Assembly: GCA_017464475.1 (NCBI GenBank)
Contig: JAFTZQ010000026.1
Span: forward strand, 1-62,778
Length of the DNA stretch: 62,778 nt
Source: Paludibacteraceae bacterium
GTDB lineage: Bacteria; Bacteroidota; Bacteroidia; Bacteroidales; Paludibacteraceae
Reading direction: 5' to 3'
Part shown: in pieces, positions 34,992-42,866 of the stretch
Layout of the letters: the number at the start of each line of letters is the position of its first letter
Position numbering within the stretch: position 1 is the first letter of the stretch
Translations under genes and position numbers: made by a program
Notes under the pieces: model-generated
Databases searched by the model: none
What the model was told of the DNA's origin: nothing
The model's input: only the letters and a program-made list of their open reading frames with translations

Positions 34992-36116
34992 TTAGTTCTT
35001 CTTGAGTTGAATGGTTGCAGGCACAAACTCGCCTTCATTAAGGATGGCTTTCGCTGTGCCGGTATAGGTATTCCCTCCGCTGATGACGGTGAACTTGTAA
35101 GGTTGCTCAGGTTTCGGGAACAACGCTACATAGACCTTCGTCGGGGTACCGTCAGGGGTGACGGTGAGCGAGGTGCTTAGTGTTGCTTCGTTTGGTTCTA
35201 CGTGGACACTTTCAACCGGTGTGTTATGAGCGATAGAAACTGTGCCATCTTGGGGGTACTTACCATCGTTGGGAGTGCCATTCGTGTAATAACCGATTTC
35301 AAGCGAGCTTATCGGGAGCAGCGTGCCCGGGTGGTCTTTGTCCTCAAAGGAGAACTTACAAACCGTCATCAGGCTTTTCATCTCAGCCAATTCCGCATTG
35401 GCGGTCGTCTCCGTAACAGACACCACGCTCGCGATACCGTAGATATGGTGGTATTTCTCCGCTAAGGTCTCTAACGAACCATCCTGTTCGGTTACGGAGA
35501 TGGTGTAACTCGCTGTCAGCTTGCTCCCAACCTCAGAAATATCCATAGCCGACTTATCTATCTTTGGATAGATGAGTGCCAGTTGGTCGTCTTTCGCACA
35601 CCATACGCGGTCCCCCGAGAACGATGCGATACGCTCCGCCTTGTCCGCATTGAGGACGCCGTAAAGGGGTTGCCCTTCCTTGCCGTCATAGTAATCATTA
35701 CTATAGCTCAGATTGCGGTAGAACACCTCATCTCCAATGCTCCAAAGTGCATCCAGCACATCTCCGTTCTCCGTGATCGTCGCCTGCGGCATGCGCCTGA
35801 TGGCTGACTCAGGTGTGACCTGGCTGACGGCTTGCTGCGTCACTATCAGCGTGCGGGGTTTGAGCTCCGCCTGCTGTTTGGGCTGGTCAGGGTTATTGGT
35901 AGAACAAGCCGTGCCTAAGAACAGCAAAGACGAGCACACCACGCCTGCCAGCCATATGTAGGGCGGGGTCTGGCTGAAGCCGCCGCCGGTGTTTTTTTTA
36001 TAGCCGGAGATTTGCGCTTTGATACCTGCGCTGGCGCAGAGCATCTGCGGCGGAGTGGTTGCCACGGTCTTTGTGCACGGCTGAGTGTAGATTTTCTTCA
36101 TTATTTTTATAGTCAA
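34992..36116 (-). CDS. Fimbrillin-like lipoprotein with extra N-terminal extension
   Basis: 374 residues. The C-terminal ~300 residues are beta-rich and resemble Bacteroidetes FimB/Mfa2-like fimbrillin-associated proteins (TITENGDVLDALWSIGDEVFY; EATLSTSLTVTPDGTPTKVYVALFP). A hydrophobic stretch and lipobox-like LFLGTACS occur at ~54-70, unusually far from the start. Before it lie ~45 residues (MKKIYTQPCTKTVATTPPQM, then CASAGIKAQISG) that look like the short free-standing MKKxYxxP peptides of Prevotella and Bacteroides. Either the gene is a fusion or translation really starts later (possible GTG at 35942 or 35939). Cotranscribed with the giant protein 44 bp downstream. Confidence 0.7.
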   Translation of the reverse strand: MTIKIMKKIYTQPCTKTVATTPPQMLCASAGIKAQISGYKKNTGGGFSQTPPYIWLAGVVCSSLLFLGTACSTNNPDQPKQQAELKPRTLIVTQQAVSQVTPESAIRRMPQATITENGDVLDALWSIGDEVFYRNLSYSNDYYDGKEGQPLYGVLNADKAERIASFSGDRVWCAKDDQLALIYPKIDKSAMDISEVGSKLTASYTISVTEQDGSLETLAEKYHHIYGIASVVSVTETTANAELAEMKSLMTVCKFSFEDKDHPGTLLPISSLEIGYYTNGTPNDGKYPQDGTVSIAHNTPVESVHVEPNEATLSTSLTVTPDGTPTKVYVALFPKPEQPYKFTVISGGNTYTGTAKAILNEGEFVPATIQLKKN

Positions 36117-36246
36117 AATATTTTTATAGTCAAAATTATAACATTATATATAATATATGCCCGCAAGCGATACCCACGATTTGCCGGCACCGCGCCTGTG
36201 ATGGCGTAAGCATTAGGCGAGCAAAAAAATGTACTAAAATCCGGTG

Positions 36247-36278
36247 CAAAGTTACTACTTTTTTTGCATATATGCAAA
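36247..36278 (-). promoter_or_regulatory. Promoter of the lipoprotein-giant protein operon
   Basis: Minus strand TTTG, 20-bp spacer CATATATGCAAAAAAAGTAG, TAACTTTG. The palindrome TTTGCATATATGCAAA overlaps the -33 box. The 5' leader to the ATG is about 130 bp. It is back-to-back with the plus promoter at 36293. Confidence 0.85.
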
Positions 36279-36292
36279 TAAAAAGCGAAAAA

Positions 36293-36323
36293 CTTGCACA
36301 ATTCAAAAAAAGTTGTACCTTTG
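36293..36323 (+). promoter_or_regulatory. Promoter, divergent from the lipoprotein operon
   Basis: CTTG, 19-bp spacer, TACCTTTG, followed after 22 bp by an ATG at 36346. Confidence 0.75.
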
Positions 36324-36345
36324 CAGCACTTTTTAATTGAGTGCT

Positions 36346-36588
36346 ATGACCAATACCGATTTTTGGAAAAATATAGATACAATTATTGCCCAAGGGTTTA
36401 ATACTTGCGGGCTTAAACAACTGGAAAAATATGCAGAACTCTTTATCTCAGGGCGGCTTGTATATCAACGATTTTCACCGCTCGAACAGCATGGCTGCGC
36501 AGCGGGAGGTAGCAATCATGTTATTGCATCCCTACTCGCGGGAGCAAGTATTGACCCAAGTAGCCTCTCTGCGCCGGAAGGCTAAATA
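36346..36588 (+). pseudogene. Short ORF fragment(s) behind a strong promoter
   Basis: From the ATG at 36346 the frame runs 79 residues (NIDTIIAQGFNTCGLKQLEK, then GRLVYQRFSPLEQHGCAAGG) and ends at 36585. In a second frame, overlapping almost completely, 36386-36589 is open too (INDFHRSNSMAAQREVAIML). The first frame reads like the N-terminus of a longer protein; I do not recognise the family. The frame then stops, and the 190 bp that follow hold no clear gene. I infer a decayed gene, frameshifted or truncated, but a real 79-residue protein is possible. Confidence 0.4.
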
Positions 36589-36756
36589 GTTTTTCCGTAT
36601 CAATACGCCCGAACTCAAATTGGGTGGCATCCGCCAACTAACTACTGAAGTAGCATTCATAACTGAATAACATACACGTCCTCTCCGTTTATATTTCTCC
36701 AAGCACGCAGAAAAAGGAAGAAAAAACAAGAAAAATACAAAAAAATGATGTACGCC

Positions 36757-36788
36757 CTTGCGTATGTCATTTTTTTGTAGTACCTTTG
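36757..36788 (+). promoter_or_regulatory. Promoter of the structured leader and lipoprotein/MauE unit
   Basis: CTTG, 20 bp, TACCTTTG at 36781-36788. The first in-frame gene starts only at 37236, leaving a leader of about 440 nt. Confidence 0.8.
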
Positions 36789-36794
36789 CACCGC

Positions 36795-37235
36795 AAAACA
36801 CAAAGTTTTGTCGTATTGAGCCCACGCCGAGGGTGTATGTTCTTTGGTGTGGGAGGGATACAGGACATATTGCAAAAGGCGTCTTAAGCGCTTTGTTTTG
36901 GCTCTTCAGAATCTGGTAAATTCACAAATTCCAAAACATTGCGACACAAGATGCCCATTGGTATGTAATTAATGTACGCACATAGTGTGCGCATTTGTAC
37001 ATACGGCGTGGGCTTCAGTGTTGTTGTTTGGAATTGAGGGCAATACCAGAGCCTTGAAGAGCGGAACAGCAAGATTGCAGTCCCGCTTTTAATTTATATT
37101 CAAATATAAGCGGGAACACTAACGCAAGTGACCGCTTTTTGTTATGTCCCTTGGCAATAGAGAACCGCTACTCTCCAAACGGGGCAAGACCTGCGAAGCC
37201 GTCAGAGCAGGAAAACAATTAAATCTTTTAACAAA
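36795..37235 (+). ncRNA. Long structured leader RNA with mutually exclusive hairpins
   Basis: No ORF of note. CCCACGCC (36821-36828) can pair locally with GGTGTGGG (36846-36853) or, extended to 11 bp, AGCCCACGCCG (36819-36829) can pair with CGGCGTGGGCT (37004-37014). A CGCACA/TGTGCG hairpin lies at 36977-36991. Further on, AAGCGGGA (37108-37115) pairs with TCCCGCTT (37081-37088), or its AAGCGG pairs with CCGCTT (37132-37137) followed by TTT, which looks like antiterminator versus terminator. A last hairpin (TTGG...AGAG / CTCT..CCAA) spans about 37150-37178. This is the layout of a cis-regulatory RNA or attenuator for the two genes after it. The family was not identified. Confidence 0.55.
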
Positions 37236-37574
37236 ATGAAAAAGAAATTCTTTTTAATCGGCGCACTCGTTGTAATGTCCATGAGCGCCATGTTTGTTGC
37301 TTGTGGCGGAAAAAATGAACCAGAGTATGTGAATGGCTGTAGATGTGAAATTTTTGACGAAATCACTACTGCAAGTGGAGTGACTACGCGATCTACTACA
37401 GTAGGAGAATACCCTCTCGATCTTACTCTTCAAGCAGATGGTATTTTTACATGTGCAGATCTAGAAGATAGAATCATGTATGGGAACTCTGGTGTTAGAG
37501 AAAAACAGCACACAAGTGTTACATGTGTAGGTGCAAAGGTTGAGAAAACCAGTTCATATCCATATCTATATTAA
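37236..37574 (+). CDS. Small lipoprotein with conserved-looking cysteines
   Basis: 112 residues. Lipoprotein signal MKKKFFLIGALVVMSMSAMFVACGG with lipid-accepting Cys23. The mature part has four more cysteines (NGCRCEIF, FTCAD, VTCVG) and is polar. No domain recognised. AT-richer codons than the housekeeping genes. It is 12 bp upstream of a MauE-thioredoxin fusion, so its cysteines may be the thiol substrates of that protein (inference). The 440-nt structured leader upstream suggests conditional expression. Confidence 0.75.
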   Translation: MKKKFFLIGALVVMSMSAMFVACGGKNEPEYVNGCRCEIFDEITTASGVTTRSTTVGEYPLDLTLQADGIFTCADLEDRIMYGNSGVREKQHTSVTCVGAKVEKTSSYPYLY

Positions 37575-37586
37575 ACATTAGCATAA

Positions 37587-38462
37587 ATGCAAGAAATCAT
37601 TAAAGCCCTGCGCTTCCTCGTAGGGCTTGTTTTTCTTCTCTCCGGGCTGCTCAAAGCCATAGACACAGCCGCGTTTGCCGATCTCATATCCGAATATGGC
37701 GCAACATGGTTCGGTCTCGCTGCGCCGCTTATTATCTTCGCCGAAATCTTTTTAGGCGCAATGCTTGTCTTTGATTTCTATCCCAAGCATATTGCGTGGG
37801 CAACGGCTATTTTCCTTCTTGCCGTTTCTGCTATATATTTATATGGAGTTACTGCTCGCGGAATAACTAATTGCGGCTGTTTTGGCCCGATCACTTGGCT
37901 CAACTCCAAACCTTGGCTGACCTTTACTCGCAACGGCATTCTGCTTGTTTTGTTACTGCCAACTCTTGTTCGCCGGCAAGAAAAAATTACCGCAATAACT
38001 ATTCCTTCAGTCATTTTTATGGCGTTTATTGCGGTTGCCGTTATGTTCATGTGTGGTTTTTCCATGCAGGGAGCCAAATGCTTGCAAAAGCAAAACACCT
38101 TTCAACCTATAGCATTGACTGACAGCCCTTTGTCCGAACACGTAACTACCCATCTGGACTCAACCTATTTGGTATTTGCATTTTCCTATAGTTGCCCCTA
38201 TTGTCAAAATTCCATCGGTAATGTCAACCAATATGTACCAATGGGCATGGCGGATCGGGTTATAGGTCTGGCGGTGGAAGATAGTGTGGCGAGAGCTCGT
38301 TTTGAGCGTCTTTTTGAAACGGACTTTGAGATACGTGAACTTTCCGCCTTGCAGATGTACCGTTTGAGCAATACCATGCCAACGACCTTTTTCATCCGCC
38401 ATGACTCCATTGTAAGCCAATACACCGGCATGGTTCTCTCCCCTGCTCTGTTACTTCCATAA
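37587..38462 (+). CDS. MauE/DoxX membrane domain fused to a thioredoxin-like domain
   Basis: 291 residues. The N-terminal ~170 residues contain five membrane helices with MauE/DoxX features (FLVGLVFLLSGLLKAID; NCGCFGP cysteine pair in a loop). The C-terminal ~120 residues form a periplasmic thioredoxin-like fold with CPYC in FSYSCPYCQNS and the cis-proline region MPTTFFI. MauE-type membrane proteins pass electrons to periplasmic disulfide chemistry; the fusion implies an oxidoreductase pathway (CGC pair to CPYC). Partner is probably the cysteine-containing lipoprotein just upstream. Confidence 0.85.
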   Translation: MQEIIKALRFLVGLVFLLSGLLKAIDTAAFADLISEYGATWFGLAAPLIIFAEIFLGAMLVFDFYPKHIAWATAIFLLAVSAIYLYGVTARGITNCGCFGPITWLNSKPWLTFTRNGILLVLLLPTLVRRQEKITAITIPSVIFMAFIAVAVMFMCGFSMQGAKCLQKQNTFQPIALTDSPLSEHVTTHLDSTYLVFAFSYSCPYCQNSIGNVNQYVPMGMADRVIGLAVEDSVARARFERLFETDFEIRELSALQMYRLSNTMPTTFFIRHDSIVSQYTGMVLSPALLLP

Positions 38463-38808
38463 TCTAGCCGGTTCCGCTCGCATTTCCGCCATCCGTTTTC
38501 CTCTCGCTGATGTAGCGGCGAGCCCTATTCGTCTAGCCGTCTAGTCAACTAGCCCTCTCTCCAAAACAAAGCCGAAATAAAGCCCAAATAACCCCCATAT
38601 AAGACCCGCATAAGGGTACCTTCGTGGTAGTCCTAGACTTTGTTAATTGATACTACGACACAGAAGACTGATTATCAGCATGTTACGCGCCATTCCGAAA
38701 CACCCGAAAATTAGCCAAAAATCCGCTTTCATTGACCAAAATCTCCACTTTCCGAAATACAAAAATCTCTCAAAAAACTTGCAGAAAAAAGATTTTTCTC
38801 CCTGTGCA
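38463..38808. other. Intergenic gap before dnaE
   Basis: About 350 bp without a gene. It contains a CTAGCCGTCTAGTCAACTAG mini-repeat (~38500-38552) and loosely repeated AAATAAAGCCCAAATAA units (~38570-38610). Nothing else recognised until the dnaE promoter. Confidence 0.6.
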
Positions 38809-38840
38809 CTTGCATATATCAAAAAAAAGCAGTACCTTTG
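38809..38840 (+). promoter_or_regulatory. dnaE promoter
   Basis: CTTG (38809), 20 bp, TACCTTTG (38833-38840). Spacer CATATATCAAAAAAAAGCAG is close to those at 24534 and 36247. A rare clear Shine-Dalgarno (GGAGG, 38851-38855) follows before the ATG at 38859. Confidence 0.85.
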
Positions 38841-38858
38841 CAGCAAATTTGGAGGACT

Positions 38859-41800
38859 ATGAATTTTACACATTTGCATGTGCACTCACACTACTCGCTG
38901 CTGGACGGACTGTCCAAAGTGGATGAGATAGTGGATAAATGTATTGCGTCCGGCATGAACGCCGTGGCGCTCACCGACCATGGTAACATGTACGGCATCA
39001 AGGACTTGCTGGATTACTGCAAGGACGTGAACAAGAAACGCAAAGCGGACGCCGAGGAGAAAGGCGAACCCTTTGTGCCCTTCACTCCGATCGCGGGCTG
39101 CGAGGTCTATTGCGCCCGCCGCGGAAGGCACTCGATGAAGGATGACAAAGCTGTCAACGGCGAAGGGCGGACATACGTCATAGACCGCTCCGGATGGCAC
39201 CTCATCCTGCTGGCAAAGAACCTCGAGGGCTATCACAACCTCTGCCGCCTCGTCTCCGCCGGATACATGTCTGACGCCTTCTACCACACGCCGCGTATCG
39301 ACAAAGAGCTGCTGGAGAAATGGCACAAAGGCATCATTTGCTGCTCCGCTTGCCTTGGCGGCGAGCTGCCGCAGAAGATATTGGATAACCTCTCCCAAAC
39401 CCTCCCCTCAAGGGAGGGCTTAAGCGTTGCTGAGTTGATCGAACAGGGTGTGTTCAAAGAAGCGGAAGAGACTGTCCAATGGTTCAAAAACCTCTTCGGC
39501 GAGGACTATTATATTGAATTACAACGCCATGAGACCCAGAAACCCGGTGGAGACCAAGAGGTTTATCAACGCCAGATGCAGGTCAACCCTGTCCTCATCG
39601 AACTGGCGCGCAAATACGGCGTGAAAGTCATTTGCAGCAACGACTCGCATTTTATCAATGAGGAAGACGCGGAGGCGCACGACCGCCTGATCTGTCTCAG
39701 CACGAACCACTACGTGAACGACGTCAACCGAATGCACTACGCCAAGCAGGAGTGGCTCAAAACGCCGGAAGAGATGTACGAGATCTTCCAAGACATCCCG
39801 GAGGCATTGGAGAACACCCGGGAGATCGTCGGCAAAGTGGAGATCTACGACATCGACCACAAGCCGTACATGCCTAAATTTGACATCCCGGCTTCGTTCG
39901 GCAACGAGAGCGACTACCCCGACCGTCTGGCGTTCGAGAGTGCGTACCTCCGCCATCTGACGATGGAGGGCGCGAAAGTGCGCTACGGAGAGAAACGGCT
40001 TGCGGAGGACGAGGAACTGAAAGAACGGATCGAGTTCGAGCTCAACACCATCATCAACATGGGATTCCCGGGTTACTTCCTCATCGTCATGGACTTCATC
40101 CGTGCGGCGCGCGAAGAGCTGGACGTCTCTGTCGGACCGGGACGTGGTTCAGCTGCCGGATCGGTCGTCGCTTACTGTCTGAAAATCACCGACTTGGACC
40201 CGATGCAGTACGACTTGCTGTTCGAGCGTTTCCTGAACCCCGACCGTATATCGCTGCCGGATATTGATACGGACTTTGAGGATTGCGGGCGCGGCAAAGT
40301 GCTGGATTACGTCAGCCGCAAGTACGGCGAGACGCATGTGGCGCATATCGTTACCTACGGTAAGATGGCTACCAAATCCGCTCTCGCGGACGTGGGACGC
40401 GTTCAGCAGGTGCCGCTGCCCAAAGTGAATGAACTGAAGGGTCTGATCCCCGACCGAGAGTTCCCGGATTCGGTTCTCAAGAAACTGCCGGCAGGCACGA
40501 CCAAGAAACCCAAAGTGAACCTCCGCAACTGTTACCAATACGTGGATGAGTTGGAGCACGAGTATAAGTTCGGCGATCCGAACATCCGCTCGATGCTGGA
40601 CTACGCGGCGCGGTTGGAAGGCACGATCCGCCAAGTGGGTGTACACGCCTGTGGCGTGATCATTGGCGCAGACGATCTGACGAACTTCGCCCCGCTGAGT
40701 TCCGTGGAGGACAAGGCGACCAAGAAACGCGTCCTCGTCACCGAATACGACGGGCATGTAGTCGAGTCCGTCGGACTGATCAAAATGGACTTCCTCGGAC
40801 TCATTACCCTGACGATTATCAAGGAATGTCTGCGCAATATCAAGAAAGCGCAAGGCATTGACGTGGACATAGACCATATTCCCATTGACGACGCCGAGAC
40901 CTACAAACTCTTCCAAGAGGGACGCACGGTAGCGGTCTTCCAGTTCGAGTCCGGAGGTATGCAGAAATACCTGCGTGAACTCAAACCGACCGTCATTGGT
41001 GACCTCATCGCCATGAACGCGCTCTACCGTCCGGGACCGATGGACTACATTCCGCAATTCATCCGCCGCAAACAGGGAATCGAACCCGTTACGTACGACA
41101 TCCCGGTGATGGAGAAATACCTGAAGGACACCTATGGTGTCACGGTCTATCAGGAGCAGGTCATGTTGCTGAGTCGTCTGCTGGCGAACTTCACCCGCGG
41201 CGAGAGCGACAAGCTCCGTAAGGCGATGGGTAAGAAGCAGATGTCTGTCCTGGCGTCCCTCAAAGACAAGTTCATGGAGGGCGGCAAGTCCAACGGACAC
41301 GACCCGAAGATACTGGATAAGATTTGGAAAGACTGGGAGAAATTTGCCTCGTACGCGTTCAATAAATCGCACGCGGCGTGCTACTCGTGGGTGGCTTACC
41401 AAACCGGTTACCTCAAAGCGCACTACCCTGCCGAGTTCATGGCGGCAAACCTCACCGTCCATAAGGACGACATCAAAGAGGTCACCAAGCTGATGGACGA
41501 ATGTCGTGCGCTCGGGCTGAGTGTGCTGGAGCCGGATGTGAACGAGTCCGAACTCAGTTTCATCGTGAACCAAGACGGCGCTATCCGTTTCGGTCTGGGT
41601 GGCATCAAAGGCGTCGGAGAAGGAGCCGCAGAAGCCATCATCCGCGAACGGGAGAAGAACGGCAAATATAAGGACATCTTTGATTTCCTGGAGCGCGTCA
41701 ACCTCCAGTCCTGCAACCGCAAGACGATAGAGAACCTCGCGCAGGCAGGTGCTTTCGAGTGCTTTGAAGACATCTACCGCGAGCAGTTCTTCGGAACCGA

Positions 41801-42866
41801 TGAATACGGCAGCACGGGACTCGACCTGCTGATGAACTACGGCACTAAATACCAAGCCGACCAAGCCTCCAATGCCAATTCGCTCTTCGACGATTTTGAC
41901 ATAGAGGTGGAGGTACACCACCCTGCTCTGCCGCAAGTGCCGCGATGGAACACTATCGAGCGGCTCAACAAAGAGAAAGAGCTCATCGGCATTTACCTCT
42001 CCGCACACCCGCTGGACGAATACGAATACGAAGTGCGCGAGTTATGCAACCTCACGGCGAACGAGCTGTCGCTCTTCGAAGGCTGGCGCAAACCCGAGGA
42101 ACGCGACGCCGCAGAGAAACGTATCCGCGCCGAGATAGCGGAAATGACGCCTGCAGCGCCTGCGCAGGAAGAGGACGCGCTCGATTTCGGAGCACCGGAC
42201 GCAGCCGAAGAAGATGCGCCGGTAGCCGTGGAGACCAAGAAAACAGAGACGCCGCCGCAAGAGGAAGAAGAGCGTCCGACCCTGCCGTCCGAGTTCATTG
42301 CCGCGCATAAGAACCAGACTTGTCTCATCGGTGGAATTATCACCGAAGCGGAACAACGCATCAGCCAGAAAGGCAACCCCTACGGACGATACACTATCGA
42401 GGACTACACCGGCAGTTACACCCTCGCGCTCTTCGGAAATGCGTACTCCCAGTTCGCGCACATGATGCTCAAAGACCTGTACGTCCTCATCACCGGCATC
42501 ATCCAGCAGAAAGGCAACGGACAGCGGTGGTTCAAAGAGCAGCCGGACGAGAAAGCCGAATATGAGTTTATCGTGCAGAAAGTGGAGATGCTGAACGAAG
42601 CGCAGGACAAACGCACCGACGGACTGAATATAACCCTTGCGCTCAACCGCCTTACGCCGGAGTTGGCGGATGAGTTAGCGGAACAAATATCGAGCAACAA
42701 AGGTCAGGGACGGCTCCATGTATCGATCTACAACCCCTCCACGCGTCAGTCTGTCGCGCTCACCAGCCGTTCCCATTCCATCCATGTCACGCCGCCGCTC
42801 TACCGCTGGCTCGCGCGACGCAGAGGAGAAGGAATACTCGATTTCAAAGTAGTAGAGAAGAATTAA
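38859..42866 (+). CDS. dnaE: DNA polymerase III subunit alpha
   Basis: 1335 residues from the ATG at 38859, set by the GGAGG site; an upstream TTG lies inside the promoter. Replicative polymerase of the chromosome. PHP domain HLHVHSHYSLLDG at the start; polymerase core with GPGRGSAAGSVVAYC and catalytic aspartates in LPDIDTDFED; fingers and thumb; OB domain near the C-terminus (CLIGGIITEAEQRISQKGNP). At residues ~178-189 a palindromic repeat adds LSQTLPSREGLS, between GGELPQKI and VFKEAEETVQWF, which are adjacent in relatives. A Glu/Ala-rich linker (~1095-1140) precedes the OB fold. The stop overlaps the folC start (TAATG). Confidence 0.97.
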   Translation: MNFTHLHVHSHYSLLDGLSKVDEIVDKCIASGMNAVALTDHGNMYGIKDLLDYCKDVNKKRKADAEEKGEPFVPFTPIAGCEVYCARRGRHSMKDDKAVNGEGRTYVIDRSGWHLILLAKNLEGYHNLCRLVSAGYMSDAFYHTPRIDKELLEKWHKGIICCSACLGGELPQKILDNLSQTLPSREGLSVAELIEQGVFKEAEETVQWFKNLFGEDYYIELQRHETQKPGGDQEVYQRQMQVNPVLIELARKYGVKVICSNDSHFINEEDAEAHDRLICLSTNHYVNDVNRMHYAKQEWLKTPEEMYEIFQDIPEALENTREIVGKVEIYDIDHKPYMPKFDIPASFGNESDYPDRLAFESAYLRHLTMEGAKVRYGEKRLAEDEELKERIEFELNTIINMGFPGYFLIVMDFIRAAREELDVSVGPGRGSAAGSVVAYCLKITDLDPMQYDLLFERFLNPDRISLPDIDTDFEDCGRGKVLDYVSRKYGETHVAHIVTYGKMATKSALADVGRVQQVPLPKVNELKGLIPDREFPDSVLKKLPAGTTKKPKVNLRNCYQYVDELEHEYKFGDPNIRSMLDYAARLEGTIRQVGVHACGVIIGADDLTNFAPLSSVEDKATKKRVLVTEYDGHVVESVGLIKMDFLGLITLTIIKECLRNIKKAQGIDVDIDHIPIDDAETYKLFQEGRTVAVFQFESGGMQKYLRELKPTVIGDLIAMNALYRPGPMDYIPQFIRRKQGIEPVTYDIPVMEKYLKDTYGVTVYQEQVMLLSRLLANFTRGESDKLRKAMGKKQMSVLASLKDKFMEGGKSNGHDPKILDKIWKDWEKFASYAFNKSHAACYSWVAYQTGYLKAHYPAEFMAANLTVHKDDIKEVTKLMDECRALGLSVLEPDVNESELSFIVNQDGAIRFGLGGIKGVGEGAAEAIIREREKNGKYKDIFDFLERVNLQSCNRKTIENLAQAGAFECFEDIYREQFFGTDEYGSTGLDLLMNYGTKYQADQASNANSLFDDFDIEVEVHHPALPQVPRWNTIERLNKEKELIGIYLSAHPLDEYEYEVRELCNLTANELSLFEGWRKPEERDAAEKRIRAEIAEMTPAAPAQEEDALDFGAPDAAEEDAPVAVETKKTETPPQEEEERPTLPSEFIAAHKNQTCLIGGIITEAEQRISQKGNPYGRYTIEDYTGSYTLALFGNAYSQFAHMMLKDLYVLITGIIQQKGNGQRWFKEQPDEKAEYEFIVQKVEMLNEAQDKRTDGLNITLALNRLTPELADELAEQISSNKGQGRLHVSIYNPSTRQSVALTSRSHSIHVTPPLYRWLARRRGEGILDFKVVEKN
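39389..39424. repeat. Palindromic repeat in frame inside dnaE
   Basis: ACCCTCCCCTCAAGGGAGGG with flanks, in frame, in the PHP domain region. Confidence 0.85.

Noticed and set aside
40149-42008. A 619-codon open frame antisense to dnaE
   Set aside because: Dense dnaE motifs are on the plus strand; the antisense protein has no recognisable domain and reflects the codon bias of dnaE. The same holds for long antisense frames at 15451-16875, 22648-24135, 58929-60557 and 2693-3550.
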